Assembly: GCF_000719975.1 (NCBI RefSeq)
Contig: NZ_JOIJ01000014.1
Location: 55,511 to 119,510, forward strand
Direction of reading: 5' to 3'
Source: Prauserella rugosa
GTDB lineage: Bacteria; Actinomycetota; Actinomycetes; Mycobacteriales; Pseudonocardiaceae
DNA length: 64,000 nucleotides
Part shown: in pieces, positions 9,827 through 22,363 of the stretch
How the letters are laid out: each line of letters starts with the position of its first letter
Position numbering within the stretch: position 1 is the first letter of the stretch
Translations under genes and position numbers: made by a program
The notes under the pieces: model-generated
What the model saw: only the letters and a program-made list of their open reading frames with translations
Databases searched by the model: none
Told to the model about the DNA's origin: nothing

Positions 9827-11419
9827 TCAAATGGCGCGGTCGCGACCCTGCCAGTACGGGTCGCGCAGGCGGCGCTTGTACAGTTTCCCGTTGGGGTCGC
9901 GCGGAAGGTCGTCGCGGTAGTCGATGCTCTTCGGCAGCTTGAACTTCGCCAGTCGCCCGCGGGCGTACTCGAGGAGTTCCTCGGTCAGCTCGGCCGTGCC
10001 CTCGACCCCCTCGGCCGGCTGCACGACCGCCTTGATCTGCTCGCCCCAGTCCTCGTGGGGCACGCCGAACACCGCGACATCGGCCACCTTCGGGTGCACG
10101 GCGAGTTCGTTCTCGATCTCGGCCGGATAGATGTTCACCCCGCCGGAGATGATCATGTCGCTCTTGCGGTCGCGCAGGAACAGGTACCCGTCCTCGTCGA
10201 GATGGCCGACGTCACCCAGGGTGAACAACTCCCCGACCCGCGAACGCTCGGTCTTCTCCCTGTCCTTGTGGTACTCGAACCGCGAGCCCGCCATCTGCAT
10301 GTACACCGACCCGACCTCGCCCAGCGGCAGCTCGCGACCGTCGTCGTCGAGGATCCGCACGGTCGAGTTCGGCCACGGCCTGCCCACCGATCCCGGTTTG
10401 CGCAACCACTCCTCGCCGCTGATCACGGTGCCGCCGCCCTCGGTCGCGGCGTAGTACTCCGTCACGACCGGTCCCCACCACTCGAGCATCCGCCGCTTGA
10501 TCTCGTCGGGACACGGGGCCGCGCCGTGGATCATGACCCGCAGGGACGAGACGTCGTAACGCAGCCGCGTCTGCTCGGGCAGGGCGAGCAGCCGGTGGAA
10601 TTGGGTGGGCACCATGTGGCTGTGGGTCACGCGGTGACGTTCGATCAGCCGCAGCATCTCCTCTGGGTCCCAGCGGTCCATGAGCACCGCGGGGTGTCCC
10701 AATTGGATCGAGATCGCGACGAAGTTCAGCACCGCCGTGTGATACAGCGGCGATCCGCACAGGTGGACGTGCCCGTCGAACGGTTCGATACCGAAGATGG
10801 CGAAGAATCCCGTCGACGCCACGGGGACGCCGTCGGGGTCCGCACCGGTCAGCGGCCGGCGCACCCCTTTCGGCTTACCGGTCGTGCCCGACGTGTACAG
10901 CATCGGCGAGCCGGCCGTACGCCGGGCGGGTCTGCCGTCGCCCTCGCCCGCACCGAGCTCCTCGATGCGGCGGAATCCGTCCACCGCGCCGACGGCGAAC
11001 CTGCCGTGGGGATCGACACCCGCCTCGTCAGCGGCCGCGACGGCCGTGTCGGCGAATCGTTCGTGCGCGAGGAAGGCCTTCGCCTCGGAGTCGGTGAGCA
11101 GGTACGCCACCTCGGGGCCGGTCAGGTGCCAGTTCGCCATGACCACGTAGAGGCCTGACTGGATCGCCGCGAAGTAGGCGGCCACCAGCTCGACCCCGTT
11201 GGGTTGCAGCACGACGATCGCGTCACCGGTCTCCAGCCCGAGCGACTGCAGTCCCCTGGCGTAGGTGTTGGCCTTGGCCGCCAACCGGCCGTAGGTGATC
11301 TCGGTGCCGTCGGGATCGATGGCCGCGACCAGCTCGGGATGTTCGGCGGCGATGTTCCACAGTCCGATCGTCTCGGCTGCGCGGTCGGTCCCGGATCGGG
11401 CGGCACTCGTCGACGTCAT
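9827..11419 (-). CDS. Acyl-CoA synthetase, FadD4-like
   Basis: A 530-residue AMP-forming ligase. Motifs are MLYTSGTTGKPKGVRRPL, YYAATEGGG, LGDVGHLDEDGYLFLRDR and the terminal catalytic lysine in DPNGKLYKRRLRDPY. It resembles the FadD4/long-chain AMP-ligase group rather than FadD17 or FadD3. The ATG at 11419 begins MTSTSAARS; an upstream start would read through the KstR box. It lies directly behind a perfect KstR operator, so it is almost certainly part of the sterol regulon. It probably activates a steroid-derived carboxylate, but which one is open. Confidence 0.85.
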   Translation of the reverse strand: MTSTSAARSGTDRAAETIGLWNIAAEHPELVAAIDPDGTEITYGRLAAKANTYARGLQSLGLETGDAIVVLQPNGVELVAAYFAAIQSGLYVVMANWHLTGPEVAYLLTDSEAKAFLAHERFADTAVAAADEAGVDPHGRFAVGAVDGFRRIEELGAGEGDGRPARRTAGSPMLYTSGTTGKPKGVRRPLTGADPDGVPVASTGFFAIFGIEPFDGHVHLCGSPLYHTAVLNFVAISIQLGHPAVLMDRWDPEEMLRLIERHRVTHSHMVPTQFHRLLALPEQTRLRYDVSSLRVMIHGAAPCPDEIKRRMLEWWGPVVTEYYAATEGGGTVISGEEWLRKPGSVGRPWPNSTVRILDDDGRELPLGEVGSVYMQMAGSRFEYHKDREKTERSRVGELFTLGDVGHLDEDGYLFLRDRKSDMIISGGVNIYPAEIENELAVHPKVADVAVFGVPHEDWGEQIKAVVQPAEGVEGTAELTEELLEYARGRLAKFKLPKSIDYRDDLPRDPNGKLYKRRLRDPYWQGRDRAI

Positions 11420-11430
11420 GACGGCAAATC

Positions 11431-11444
11431 TAGAACTCGTTCCA
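11431..11444. promoter_or_regulatory. KstR operator for the FadD4-like ligase
   Basis: TAGAACTCGTTCCA is a perfect match to TnnAACnnGTTnnA. It lies 12 bp upstream of the ligase ATG at 11419. Confidence 0.85.
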
Positions 11445-11496
11445 CATAGAGGCAACCCGTCACACACCATATGCGTGAGCACTTGCCGGACAAATA

Positions 11497-11510
11497 GAGA
11501 ACGTGTTTCA
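11497..11510. promoter_or_regulatory. KstR operator for the DUF35-ltp4-ltp3 operon
   Basis: GAGAACGTGTTTCA carries the full AACnnGTT core and the final A. It lies 9 bp before the GTG start of the DUF35 gene. Together with 11431-11444 it gives each arm of the divergent promoter its own box. Confidence 0.75.
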
Positions 11511-11519
11511 CTTCTGCTT

Positions 11520-12521
11520 GTGACTGCTGTCGAATCCGAGACACCGCTGTCCGCGCCCCTCGACGTGGGCTTCGACTACACCCGATCGGTCGGGCCGGTC
11601 CTGGGCCGGTTCATGACCGAACTGACCCGCCGCCGGATCGTGGGGGTGCGCGGCACCGACGGGCGTGTGCACGTCCCGCCCGTCGAGTACGACCCGACCA
11701 GCGCCGAGCCGCTGACCGAGTTCGTCGACGTCGCCGACGAGGGCACCGTCGTGTCGTGGGCGTGGGTGTCCGAACCGTTGCCGGGCCAGCCCGTGCAACG
11801 GCCGTTCGCATGGGCGCTGGTGCGCCTCGACGGCGCCGACACGGCTCTGGTGCACGCCGTCGACACCGGCGGCGACCCCGCCCTCGTCCACACCGGACTG
11901 CGCGTGCGGGTCCGCTGGGCCGAGCAACCGGTCGGACACATCCGCGACATCGCGTACTTCGTCCCGGCCTCCACGGCCGACGCACCGCCCGACGACGCCC
12001 CCACGCCCGAGGCACCACCGGCGGCCGAGCGATCCGGCGACACCGTCGAGACCGTGATCACGCCGGTGCACCTGAACTACGAGCACTCGGCGTCCATCGA
12101 GGAGACCCGCTACCTGCGCGCACTCGCCGACGGCAGGTTGCTCGGGCAACGCTGCCCCGGCTGCGACAAGGTCTACATCCCGCCACGCGGATCGTGCCCG
12201 ACGTGCGGCGTGCCGACCACCGGCGAGGTGGAGCTGCCGGACACCGGCATCGTCACGACGTTCTGCATCGTCAACGTGCCGTTCCTCGGCCAGCGCATCA
12301 CTCCCCCGTACGTCGCCGCCTACATCCTGCTCGACGGCGCCGACATCGCGTTCCTGCACCTCGTGCTCGGGTGCGAGGCCTCCGAGGTGCGCATGGGCAT
12401 GCGGGTCCGCGCGGCCTGGAAGCCCCGCGAGGAGTGGTCGACCACGCTCGAGAACATCGCGCACTTCGAACCCACAGGGCAGCCCGACGCGCCGTACGCG
12501 TCGTACGCCCACCACCTGTAG
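11520..12521 (+). CDS. Tandem DUF35 OB-fold protein (Rv3521-like), partner of Ltp3/Ltp4
   Basis: A 333-residue protein with two DUF35 modules. The N-terminal one (about residues 15-150) has an OB-fold but no zinc ribbon. An Ala/Pro linker follows. The C-terminal module (about 185-333) has a four-Cys ribbon (Cys212, 215, 226, 229 in RCPGC and SCPTC) and an OB-fold. DUF35 proteins support thiolase-like aldolases; the DUF35 domain of ChsH2 does this for Ltp2. The gene order matches M. tuberculosis Rv3521-ltp4-ltp3, so it probably scaffolds the Ltp3/Ltp4 aldolase. The GTG start at 11520 begins MTAVESETP just after the KstR box. Confidence 0.85.
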   Translation: MTAVESETPLSAPLDVGFDYTRSVGPVLGRFMTELTRRRIVGVRGTDGRVHVPPVEYDPTSAEPLTEFVDVADEGTVVSWAWVSEPLPGQPVQRPFAWALVRLDGADTALVHAVDTGGDPALVHTGLRVRVRWAEQPVGHIRDIAYFVPASTADAPPDDAPTPEAPPAAERSGDTVETVITPVHLNYEHSASIEETRYLRALADGRLLGQRCPGCDKVYIPPRGSCPTCGVPTTGEVELPDTGIVTTFCIVNVPFLGQRITPPYVAAYILLDGADIAFLHLVLGCEASEVRMGMRVRAAWKPREEWSTTLENIAHFEPTGQPDAPYASYAHHL

Positions 12522-12532
12522 GAAGGCCAGTG

Positions 12533-13585
12533 ATGACGGAAGTCGCGGTGGTCGCGTTCGCCCAGGCGCCGAACGTCCGGCGAACCCACGGCACCACCAA
12601 CGGCGTCGAGATGCTCGTGCCGATCTTCGACGAGGTCTACACCCGCACCGGACTGACGAAAAAGGACATCGGCTTCTGGTGCTCCGGCTCGTCGGACTAC
12701 CTCGCGGGCAGGGCGTTCTCGTTCATCTCCGCGATCGACGCGATCGGTGCGTTCCCGCCCATCCACGAGTCACACGTCGAGATGGACGCGGCATGGGCCC
12801 TGTACGAGGCGTGGCTGAAGATCCGGATGGGCGAGGTCGACACGGCGCTCGTGTACGGCTTCGGCAAGTCGTCGGCGGGCGAGCTGCGGCGCGTGCTGTC
12901 CCTGCAGCTGGATCCCTACACCGTGGCCCCACTGTGGCCCGACGCGGTGAGCATCGCGGCGTTGCAGGCACGGGCCGGGCTCGACGCCGGACTGTGGAGC
13001 GAGAAGGACCTCGCCGAGATCGCGGTCCGCAGCAGGCGCGACGCGGCCACGTCGCCACGGGCACAGATCAGCGGTGAGGCCGACGTCGCGACCCTGCTCG
13101 CCGACGAGCCGATCGCCGACCCGCTGCGGGCCCACGACATCGCGCCCGTGACCGACGGCGCCGCCGTCGTCGTGCTGGCCTCGGCCGACCGAGCGCGCGA
13201 CCTCGCCGACCGGCCGGCCGTGATCACCGGCATCGACCACCGCATCGACACCCCGGCACTCGGTGCGCGCGACCTGACCCGGTCCCCGTCCACGCGTCTC
13301 GCGGGTGAGGCCGTGGGCACCGCCGGCGTCGAGGTCGCCGAGCTGCACACCCCGTTCACCCACCAGGAACTGATCGTGCGCGGCGAACTCGGACTCGGCG
13401 ACGACGTGCGGATCACCCCGTCGGGAGGTGCGTTGACGGGCAACCCGATGTTCGCGGCCGGACTGGCCCGCATCGGCGAGGCCGCCCAGCGCATCCTCGA
13501 CGGCGACGCCCGCCGCACCCTCGGTCACGCCACGAGCGGGCCCGCACTGCAACAGAACCTGGTCGCCGTCCTGGAGAGGGGCTGA
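12533..13585 (+). CDS. ltp4: Thiolase-like lipid-transfer protein Ltp4
   Basis: A 350-residue thiolase-fold protein of the SCP-x/lipid transfer group. It has the thiolase scaffold (MDAAWALYEAWLKIRMGEVDTALVYGFGKSS and ITPSGGALTGNPMFAAGLARIGEAAQRI). It lacks the usual nucleophilic Cys segment, as expected for aldolases rather than true thiolases. It is homologous to Rv3522. In Rhodococcus, Ltp3/Ltp4 are reported aldol-lyases for C24-branched sterol side chains. It starts 11 bp after the DUF35 gene and ends 4 bp before ltp3, in one operon. Confidence 0.88.
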   Translation: MTEVAVVAFAQAPNVRRTHGTTNGVEMLVPIFDEVYTRTGLTKKDIGFWCSGSSDYLAGRAFSFISAIDAIGAFPPIHESHVEMDAAWALYEAWLKIRMGEVDTALVYGFGKSSAGELRRVLSLQLDPYTVAPLWPDAVSIAALQARAGLDAGLWSEKDLAEIAVRSRRDAATSPRAQISGEADVATLLADEPIADPLRAHDIAPVTDGAAVVVLASADRARDLADRPAVITGIDHRIDTPALGARDLTRSPSTRLAGEAVGTAGVEVAELHTPFTHQELIVRGELGLGDDVRITPSGGALTGNPMFAAGLARIGEAAQRILDGDARRTLGHATSGPALQQNLVAVLERG

Positions 13586-13589
13586 GGGC

Positions 13590-14750
13590 ATGGCCAAGCA
13601 ACGCGCCGCGGTACTGGGCACCGGACAGACCCACCACCGCAGCAAACGCACCGACGTGTCCATGCCGGGCCTGCTGCGTGAGGCGGTCGACCGCGCCATG
13701 GCCGACGCGCAGGTGGGCTGGTCCGACATCGACGCCGTCGTGGTCGGCAAGGCGCCCGACCTGTTCGAGGGCGTCATGATGCCCGAACTGTTCCTCGCCG
13801 ACGCGCTGGGCGCCAACGGCAAACCGCTGCTTCGCGTCCACACGGCGGGTTCGGTCGGCGGTTCGACCGCACTCGTGGCCGCCGGCCTCGTGCAGTCCGG
13901 GGTTCACCGGCGGGTCCTGACCGTGGCGTTCGAGAAGCAGTCCGAGTCGAACGCGATGTGGGCCCTGTCGATCCGGGTTCCGTTCACCATGCCGGTGGGT
14001 GCCGGTGCGGGCGGGTACTTCGCCCCGCACGTGCGCTCGTACCTGCGCCGTTCCGGAGCCCCGGAACACGTCGGCGCGATGGTCGCGGCCAAGGACCGTC
14101 GCAACGGCGCCCTCAACCCCCACGCCCATCTGCGCCAGGCCGACATCACCGTCGACTCGGTCCGCGCCTCGCAGATGCTGTGGGACCCCATCCGCTACGA
14201 CGAGACGTGTCCCTCCTCCGACGGCGCGTGCGCCATGGTCATCGGCGACGAACGCTCCGCCGAGGCCTGCCCGTCGCCCGCGTGGATCCACGCGACCAGC
14301 ATGCGCACCGAGCCGACCACCTTCGCCGGACGTGACCAGGTCAATCCCCGCGCCGGCCGCGACGCCGCCGCCGACCTGTGGAAGCAGGCCGGCATCACCG
14401 ATCCACTGTCCGATGTGGACGCCGCCGAGATCTACGTCCCGTTCTCCTGGTTCGAGCCGATGTGGTTGGAGAACCTCGGATTCGCCGCCGAGGGCGAGGG
14501 ATGGAAGCTCACCGAGGCCGGCGAGACCGCGCTCGACGGACGACTTCCCGTGAACCCCTCGGGCGGAGTCCTCTCGTCGAATCCCATCGGCGCCTCGGGG
14601 ATGCTCCGCTTCTCCGAGGCCGCCAAGCAGGTCATGGGCCGGGCCGGCGACTACCAGGTCGACGGCGCCCGCACCGCGCTCGGGCACGCCTACGGCGGCG
14701 GGTCGCAGTATTTCTCCATGTGGGTCGTCGGGGCCGACAGGCCCGCGTAA
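13590..14750 (+). CDS. ltp3: Thiolase-like lipid-transfer protein Ltp3
   Basis: A 386-residue protein of the same thiolase-like aldolase group, homologous to Rv3523. Typical segments are VHTAGSVGGSTALVAAGLVQSG, DVDAAEIYVPFSWFEPMWLENLGF, PVNPSGGVLSSNPIGASGMLRFSEAAKQV and ALGHAYGGGSQYFSMWVVG. It probably forms a heteromer with Ltp4 and the DUF35 protein to retro-aldol cleave C24-branched side-chain CoA esters. ATG 13590 directly follows the ltp4 stop. It ends at TAA, within a large terminator hairpin. Confidence 0.9.
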   Translation: MAKQRAAVLGTGQTHHRSKRTDVSMPGLLREAVDRAMADAQVGWSDIDAVVVGKAPDLFEGVMMPELFLADALGANGKPLLRVHTAGSVGGSTALVAAGLVQSGVHRRVLTVAFEKQSESNAMWALSIRVPFTMPVGAGAGGYFAPHVRSYLRRSGAPEHVGAMVAAKDRRNGALNPHAHLRQADITVDSVRASQMLWDPIRYDETCPSSDGACAMVIGDERSAEACPSPAWIHATSMRTEPTTFAGRDQVNPRAGRDAAADLWKQAGITDPLSDVDAAEIYVPFSWFEPMWLENLGFAAEGEGWKLTEAGETALDGRLPVNPSGGVLSSNPIGASGMLRFSEAAKQVMGRAGDYQVDGARTALGHAYGGGSQYFSMWVVGADRPA

Positions 14751-14809
14751 CGCCACGGAGTGCAGCTCCCGGCCATGGCACCTGGCCGGGAGCCGCGCTC
14801 CGTGGCGTT
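14749..14809. terminator. Long two-part hairpin after ltp3
   Basis: An outer 12-bp stem (14749-14760 with 14798-14809) encloses an inner 10-bp stem (14765-14774 with 14784-14793) and a 9-nt loop. It begins at the ltp3 stop codon and is the likely operon terminator. Confidence 0.8.
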
Positions 14810-14819
14810 CTGACCCACC

Positions 14820-14946
14820 CCCGGAAACCGCAACACGCGTTCCCGGAACCGCAACACGCGTTCCCGAAAGCGCAACACGCGCCCCGGAGACCGCAACACG
14901 GGGCCGTGGAAACGCAACACGCGCCCCGGAGACCGCAACACGGGGC
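14820..14946. repeat. Six tandem copies of a 21-bp repeat with GCAACACG core
   Basis: The octamer GCAACACG starts at 14830, 14851, 14872, 14893, 14914 and 14935, an exact 21-bp period. Units vary in the arms (ACGCGTTCCCGGAACC-like). Being a multiple of three, the array is open in several frames, but none looks like a protein. It sits between two terminators of convergent genes. Confidence 0.9.
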
Positions 14947-14975
14947 GTCCCGGATCCACCGTGGATCCGGGACGC
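14945..14975. terminator. Terminator of cyp125
   Basis: A near-perfect palindrome, GCGTCCCGGATCCAC (14945-14959) against GTGGATCCGGGACGC (14961-14975), just beyond the cyp125 stop at 14988. It flanks the 21-bp repeat array. Confidence 0.75.
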
Positions 14976-14987
14976 GGTTTCCGGTGT

Positions 14988-16214
14988 CTACTCGTAGGCG
15001 ACCTGGTAGTGCTTGATGCCGTTGAGCCACCCCGAGCGCAGCCGGTCGGGCTCCGAGACCTCGCGGATGTTCGGCATGGCGTCGGCGATCGCGTTGAAGA
15101 TCAGGTCGATCTCCAGCCGCGCCAGGTTCGCACCGATGCAGTAGTGCGCGCCCGTGCCGCCGAATCCGACGTGCGGATTCGGATCGCGCGTGATGTCGAA
15201 CCGCTCGGGCTCGTCGAAGACGTCCGGATCGAAGTTCGCCGAACTGTAGAACATCGCCACCCGGTCGCCCTTGCGGATGTGCTGCCCGCCGAGTTCGGTG
15301 TCGGCCGTGGCCGTGCGCTGGAACGCCACCACCGGCGTCGCCCACCGCACGATCTCGTCGGCGGTCGTCGTCGGCCGCGTCCGCTTGTACAGCTCCCACT
15401 GGTCCGGGTGATCGAGAAACGCCTTCATCCCGTGCGTGATCGCGTTGCGCGTCGTCTCGTTGCCCGCCACGGCCAGCAGGATCACGAAGAACCCGAACTC
15501 GTCCGAAGCCAGCGACTCACCGTCCACATCGGCCTGAACGAGTTTCGTGACGATGTCGTCGGACGGATCCTGCCTGCGTTGTTCGGCCATCGTGAACGCG
15601 TAGCTGATGAGTTCGGCCGACGCCGCCATCGGGTCCACTTCGTACTCGGGGTCGTCGTAGCCGATCATCTGATTGGACCAGTCGAAGATCTTGAGCCGAT
15701 CCTCCTGGGGGATGCCGATGAGGTCGGCGATCGCCTGCAGCGGGAGTTCGCAGGCGACGTCCTCGACGAAATCGCCGGATCCCTTCTTCTTCGCCTCGGC
15801 GACGATGGCCCTGGCACGCTCACGCAACCCGTCCTCGAGCCGCGCGATCGCCCGCGGCGTGAACCCCTTCGACACGATGCGCCGCAACTTGGTGTGCTGC
15901 GGGGCGTCCATGTTCAGCAGCACCAGGCGGTTGGCGTTCAGCCCGTCCTCGCCCATGTTCTCGTCGAACCGCACGATCGCGGTCTTCTCCCACGAGGAGA
16001 AGAGCTCACTGTCCTTCGACACGGTCTTCACGTCCTCGAGGCGGGTCACCACCCAGAAGCCGTCGTCGCCGAAGCCGGCGATGTTGTGCGGCTGGTCGTT
16101 CCACCAGACCGGAGCGGTGCGCCGCAACATCGCCAGCTCGTCGAGCGGCAGCCGCCGCGCCAGCAGATCCGGGTCGGTGAAATCGAAGCCTTCGGGTAAC
16201 AGCGATGTCGTCAT
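14988..16214 (-). CDS. cyp125: Cytochrome P450 CYP125, steroid C26/27 monooxygenase
   Basis: A 408-residue P450. The I-helix is LAVAGNETTRNAITHGMKAF, the K-helix ExxR lies in DEIVRWATPV, and the heme loop is VGFGGTGAHYCIGANLAR with Cys359 as the iron ligand. It is close to M. tuberculosis CYP125A1 along its whole length, including LRSGWLNGIKHYQV at the end. It oxidises the terminal methyl of cholesterol or cholestenone to the C26 carboxylate, the first side-chain step. The ATG at 16214 has a GGAGG site eight bases upstream. It is divergent from fadA5 over KstR boxes, as in Mycobacterium, but is separated here from the igr operon. Confidence 0.95.
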   Translation of the reverse strand: MTTSLLPEGFDFTDPDLLARRLPLDELAMLRRTAPVWWNDQPHNIAGFGDDGFWVVTRLEDVKTVSKDSELFSSWEKTAIVRFDENMGEDGLNANRLVLLNMDAPQHTKLRRIVSKGFTPRAIARLEDGLRERARAIVAEAKKKGSGDFVEDVACELPLQAIADLIGIPQEDRLKIFDWSNQMIGYDDPEYEVDPMAASAELISYAFTMAEQRRQDPSDDIVTKLVQADVDGESLASDEFGFFVILLAVAGNETTRNAITHGMKAFLDHPDQWELYKRTRPTTTADEIVRWATPVVAFQRTATADTELGGQHIRKGDRVAMFYSSANFDPDVFDEPERFDITRDPNPHVGFGGTGAHYCIGANLARLEIDLIFNAIADAMPNIREVSEPDRLRSGWLNGIKHYQVAYE

Positions 16215-16240
16215 GCGCCAAACCTCCGCGAGGAGCGTCA

Positions 16241-16254
16241 TGGAACTCGTTCTA
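16241..16254. promoter_or_regulatory. KstR operator for cyp125
   Basis: TGGAACTCGTTCTA is a perfect TnnAACnnGTTnnA match, 27 bp upstream of the cyp125 ATG. Confidence 0.85.
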
Positions 16255-16299
16255 CTCGCCGAGTGAAGCATACGGTGTTAACCGGGAGAAGGTCTCAAG

Positions 16300-16313
16300 T
16301 GAAACCCGTTAAC
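16300..16313. promoter_or_regulatory. Possible third, weaker KstR box
   Basis: TGAAACCCGTTAAC has the T, AAC and GTT positions but lacks the final A and has a CC centre. It lies midway between the cyp125 and fadA5 boxes. Confidence 0.35.
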
Positions 16314-16396
16314 TGAATCGATTGGGATCTTGTCTACCACGAGGGGCGAGCAGTCCATCTTCGAATGCCACCCGCGCGGCCCACCTTGATACATAA

Positions 16397-17623
<1,227 letters not shown>

Positions 17624-17641
17624 GCCGTCCGCGGCCGAGCG

Positions 17642-18382
17642 TCAGCCGCGGCCGATGAACGGCATGCCGTTGGCCATGATCGTCACGAACGGGATGTTGG
17701 CCGAGAGCGGCAGGTCGACCATCGTCATCACGGCGTCGGCCACGTGCGCCGCGTCGAACGTCGGCTCCGGCTTGAGACTGCCGTCGGCCTGTGGCATTCC
17801 GACGTCGGAGAACCCGCTGGTCAGCTCGGTGGCGGCGTTGCCGATGTCAATCTGGCCGCACGCGATGTCGTGGGCCCGCCCGTCGAGTGCGATCGACTTG
17901 GTCAGCCCCGTCAGCGCGTGTTTCGTGGCGGCGTAGGCGACGGTCTCCGGCCGCGGCGTCTGCGCCGAGACCGAGCCGTTGTTGATGATGCGCCCACCGC
18001 GCGGATCCTGTTCCTTCATCAGGCGCACGGCCTGCTGGGCGCACAGGAACATGCCGGTCAGGTTCACGTCGACGACGGCCTGCCAGTCCTCCACCGAGAG
18101 CGTGTCGACCGAGCCCCTGGTGCCGGTCGCGCCCGCGTTGTTGAACAGCACGTCCACGCGGCCCCACGTCTCGCGCACGGTGGTGAACAACGCCTGCACG
18201 GAGTCGGGCGAGGTCACGTCGGTCGGCACGATGAGCGCCTCCGCGTGGCCGTCGGCCGCCTCCCGCAACCGCTCCTCCCGTCGACCCGCCAGCGCCACGC
18301 GGTGGCCGGCCCCGAGCAGAGCGCGCGCGACCTGCCTGCCGATTCCCGTTCCTGCACCCGTCACCACGGCAACCTTCGTCAT
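17642..18382 (-). CDS. Short-chain dehydrogenase/reductase
   Basis: A 246-residue classical SDR. It has the NAD(P) motif [16 protein letters not shown], a serine in NNGSVSAQ and YAATKHA with catalytic Tyr and Lys. It lies 131 bp downstream of hsaB on the same strand and 18 bp tail-to-tail with fadA5, so a role in steroid hydroxyl/keto chemistry is plausible but unproven. It is not the ChsB1 or Hsd4 homologue I would expect by sequence memory, so no substrate is assigned. Confidence 0.85.
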   Translation of the reverse strand: MTKVAVVTGAGTGIGRQVARALLGAGHRVALAGRREERLREAADGHAEALIVPTDVTSPDSVQALFTTVRETWGRVDVLFNNAGATGTRGSVDTLSVEDWQAVVDVNLTGMFLCAQQAVRLMKEQDPRGGRIINNGSVSAQTPRPETVAYAATKHALTGLTKSIALDGRAHDIACGQIDIGNAATELTSGFSDVGMPQADGSLKPEPTFDAAHVADAVMTMVDLPLSANIPFVTIMANGMPFIGRG

Positions 18383-18513
18383 GGGTGCAGACTATCCGGC
18401 CACCCGCGGCGCCAGGGCTCGGCAGGGCGCCACGGCAGGGCGTCACGGCACGGCAGAGCAGGCAACGCCGGCACGGCACCGCGGAACACCGCAGAGCCTC
18501 CTCGGCGGGCCGG

Positions 18514-20815
<2,302 letters not shown>

Positions 20816-22009
20816 CTAGACCATCGCGTTCTCGACGGGCAGGCCGAACGCCCCGGTGCCGAACATCGTGTACGCCCGTTCGGGATCGTTCGCCGCGTGC
20901 ACCCGGCCCGCGTGCGCATCCCGCCAGAACCGCTGGATCGGGGTGCCCGCCTGCAACGCCCGTCCGCCCGAGTTCTCGAAGAGCCGGTCGATCGCCGCGA
21001 TGGCCCGTTCGCTGCCGCGAACCTGGTCGCGCCGCACCCGCAGCCGGAGCTCGAACGGCAGCTTCTCGCCGCGGCACGCCAGCTGGTAGAGCTCGTCGAT
21101 GTTGTGGGTCAGCTGCAGCCACGCGGCGTCGATCTCGCTCGCGGCCTCGGCGATCCGCACCTTGGCGAACGGGTCCTCGTGCGACTTCTCCCCCGCGTAC
21201 GAGGCCCGCACCCGCCGGCGCTGGTGTTCGACGTGTGCGTCGTAGGCGCCCTGGGCCATACCGATGATCGGAGCGGTGATCGTGCTCGGATGCACGGATC
21301 CGTACGGCAGGCGGTAGAGCGGCCCGGTGTTCACCCGCTGGCCCGGAGTGTCGAGTTTGGACGTCAGCATGAAGCTCAGCGTGCGATGTCTCGGCACGAA
21401 CACGTCGTCCACCGCGATGTCGTTGCTGCCCGTGCCCCGCAGTCCCACGGTGTCCCACACGTCGTCGACGGTGTAGTCGGCCGCGGGCAGCAGGTAGGTG
21501 CAGAAGTCCACCGGGTTGCCCTGCGCGTCGAACGCGGGTGCGCCGAGCAGGACCCAGGTCGCGTGGCCGCAACCGGACGAGAAGCTCCATCGGCCGCTGA
21601 GCCGGTATCCGCCGTCGACGACGTCCGCACGGCCCATGGGCGCGTACGACGAGGACACCAGCGTGTCGATCCCGTCGCTGCCGGGACCACCTCCCCACAC
21701 GTCCTCCTGCGCCTGACGTTCGAACAGCCCCAGGTGCCACGGGTGCACGCCGAGAATCGAGGCGACCCACCCGGTGGAGCCGCAGGCGCTCGCGATGAGC
21801 CTCACCGCGGTGTAGAAGGTCACCGGATCGGCCTCGTAACCGCCGAAGAGGCGCGGTTGCAGCAGTTTGAAGAAACCCGTCTCCTGCAGGGCCTTGATCG
21901 ACTCGTCGGGGATCCTGCGCGCGTCCTCGGCGTCCTGCGCACGCTCCCGGAGGACGGGCAGCAACTCCTCGATCCCGGCGATCACCGCGTGCGTGCCCTG
22001 CTCGCTCAT
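20816..22009 (-). CDS. hsaA: Flavin-dependent 3-HSA monooxygenase, oxygenase subunit HsaA
   Basis: A 397-residue protein of the acyl-CoA dehydrogenase-like group D monooxygenases. Segments ETGFFKLLQPRLFGGYEADP, GHATWVLLGAPAFD and DVWDTVGLRGTGSNDIAVDDVF match HsaA (Rv3570c). With HsaB it hydroxylates the aromatic ring of 3-HSA. It is the first gene of hsaADCB and lies downstream of a near-perfect KstR box; the whole operon is transcribed away from kshA. Confidence 0.94.
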   Translation of the reverse strand: MSEQGTHAVIAGIEELLPVLRERAQDAEDARRIPDESIKALQETGFFKLLQPRLFGGYEADPVTFYTAVRLIASACGSTGWVASILGVHPWHLGLFERQAQEDVWGGGPGSDGIDTLVSSSYAPMGRADVVDGGYRLSGRWSFSSGCGHATWVLLGAPAFDAQGNPVDFCTYLLPAADYTVDDVWDTVGLRGTGSNDIAVDDVFVPRHRTLSFMLTSKLDTPGQRVNTGPLYRLPYGSVHPSTITAPIIGMAQGAYDAHVEHQRRRVRASYAGEKSHEDPFAKVRIAEAASEIDAAWLQLTHNIDELYQLACRGEKLPFELRLRVRRDQVRGSERAIAAIDRLFENSGGRALQAGTPIQRFWRDAHAGRVHAANDPERAYTMFGTGAFGLPVENAMV

Positions 22010-22075
22010 ACCTGCCCCGTTCCTTCTCCGCCGGGCCGCGATCCGGACCCGTCGCTCCCTATACCTGCCCGAGAT

Positions 22076-22089
22076 TAGAACACGTTCTT
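22076..22089. promoter_or_regulatory. KstR operator for hsaADCB
   Basis: TAGAACACGTTCTT matches TnnAACnnGTTnnA except the final base. It is 67 bp upstream of hsaA. The 354-bp spacer 22010-22363 holds only this and the kshA box. Confidence 0.83.
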
Positions 22090-22227
22090 GTTTTTGTCAC
22101 GCCGAGGCCACTCGACCAGGACGTCGAGGAGCTACGACGACCGGGTACCCACGAGAACAGAGTTCACCGGCACGCGGAGGCCCGGAACACGGCCAGCGGG
22201 TTCCCACGAGGGCTCGGACGGTAGAAC

Positions 22228-22241
22228 TGGAACACGTTCTC
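22228..22241. promoter_or_regulatory. KstR operator for kshA
   Basis: TGGAACACGTTCTC has the complete palindromic core GAACACGTTC. It lies 122 bp before the kshA ATG. Confidence 0.82.
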
Positions 22242-22363
22242 GTCTATGGTGTGCGGAGTCGACCGTTGTCAACCACGACACACATGGAACCTGTTACAGG
22301 ACGCGGGTTCCCGGGCACGGATGGGTTCACGGGCACAGTCGCCCGGGGAACTGGAGGTTCGTC

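Noticed and set aside
14820..14946. CRISPR array from the 21-bp repeats
   Set aside because: Units are contiguous with no unique spacers and no cas genes are present; it is a plain tandem repeat.
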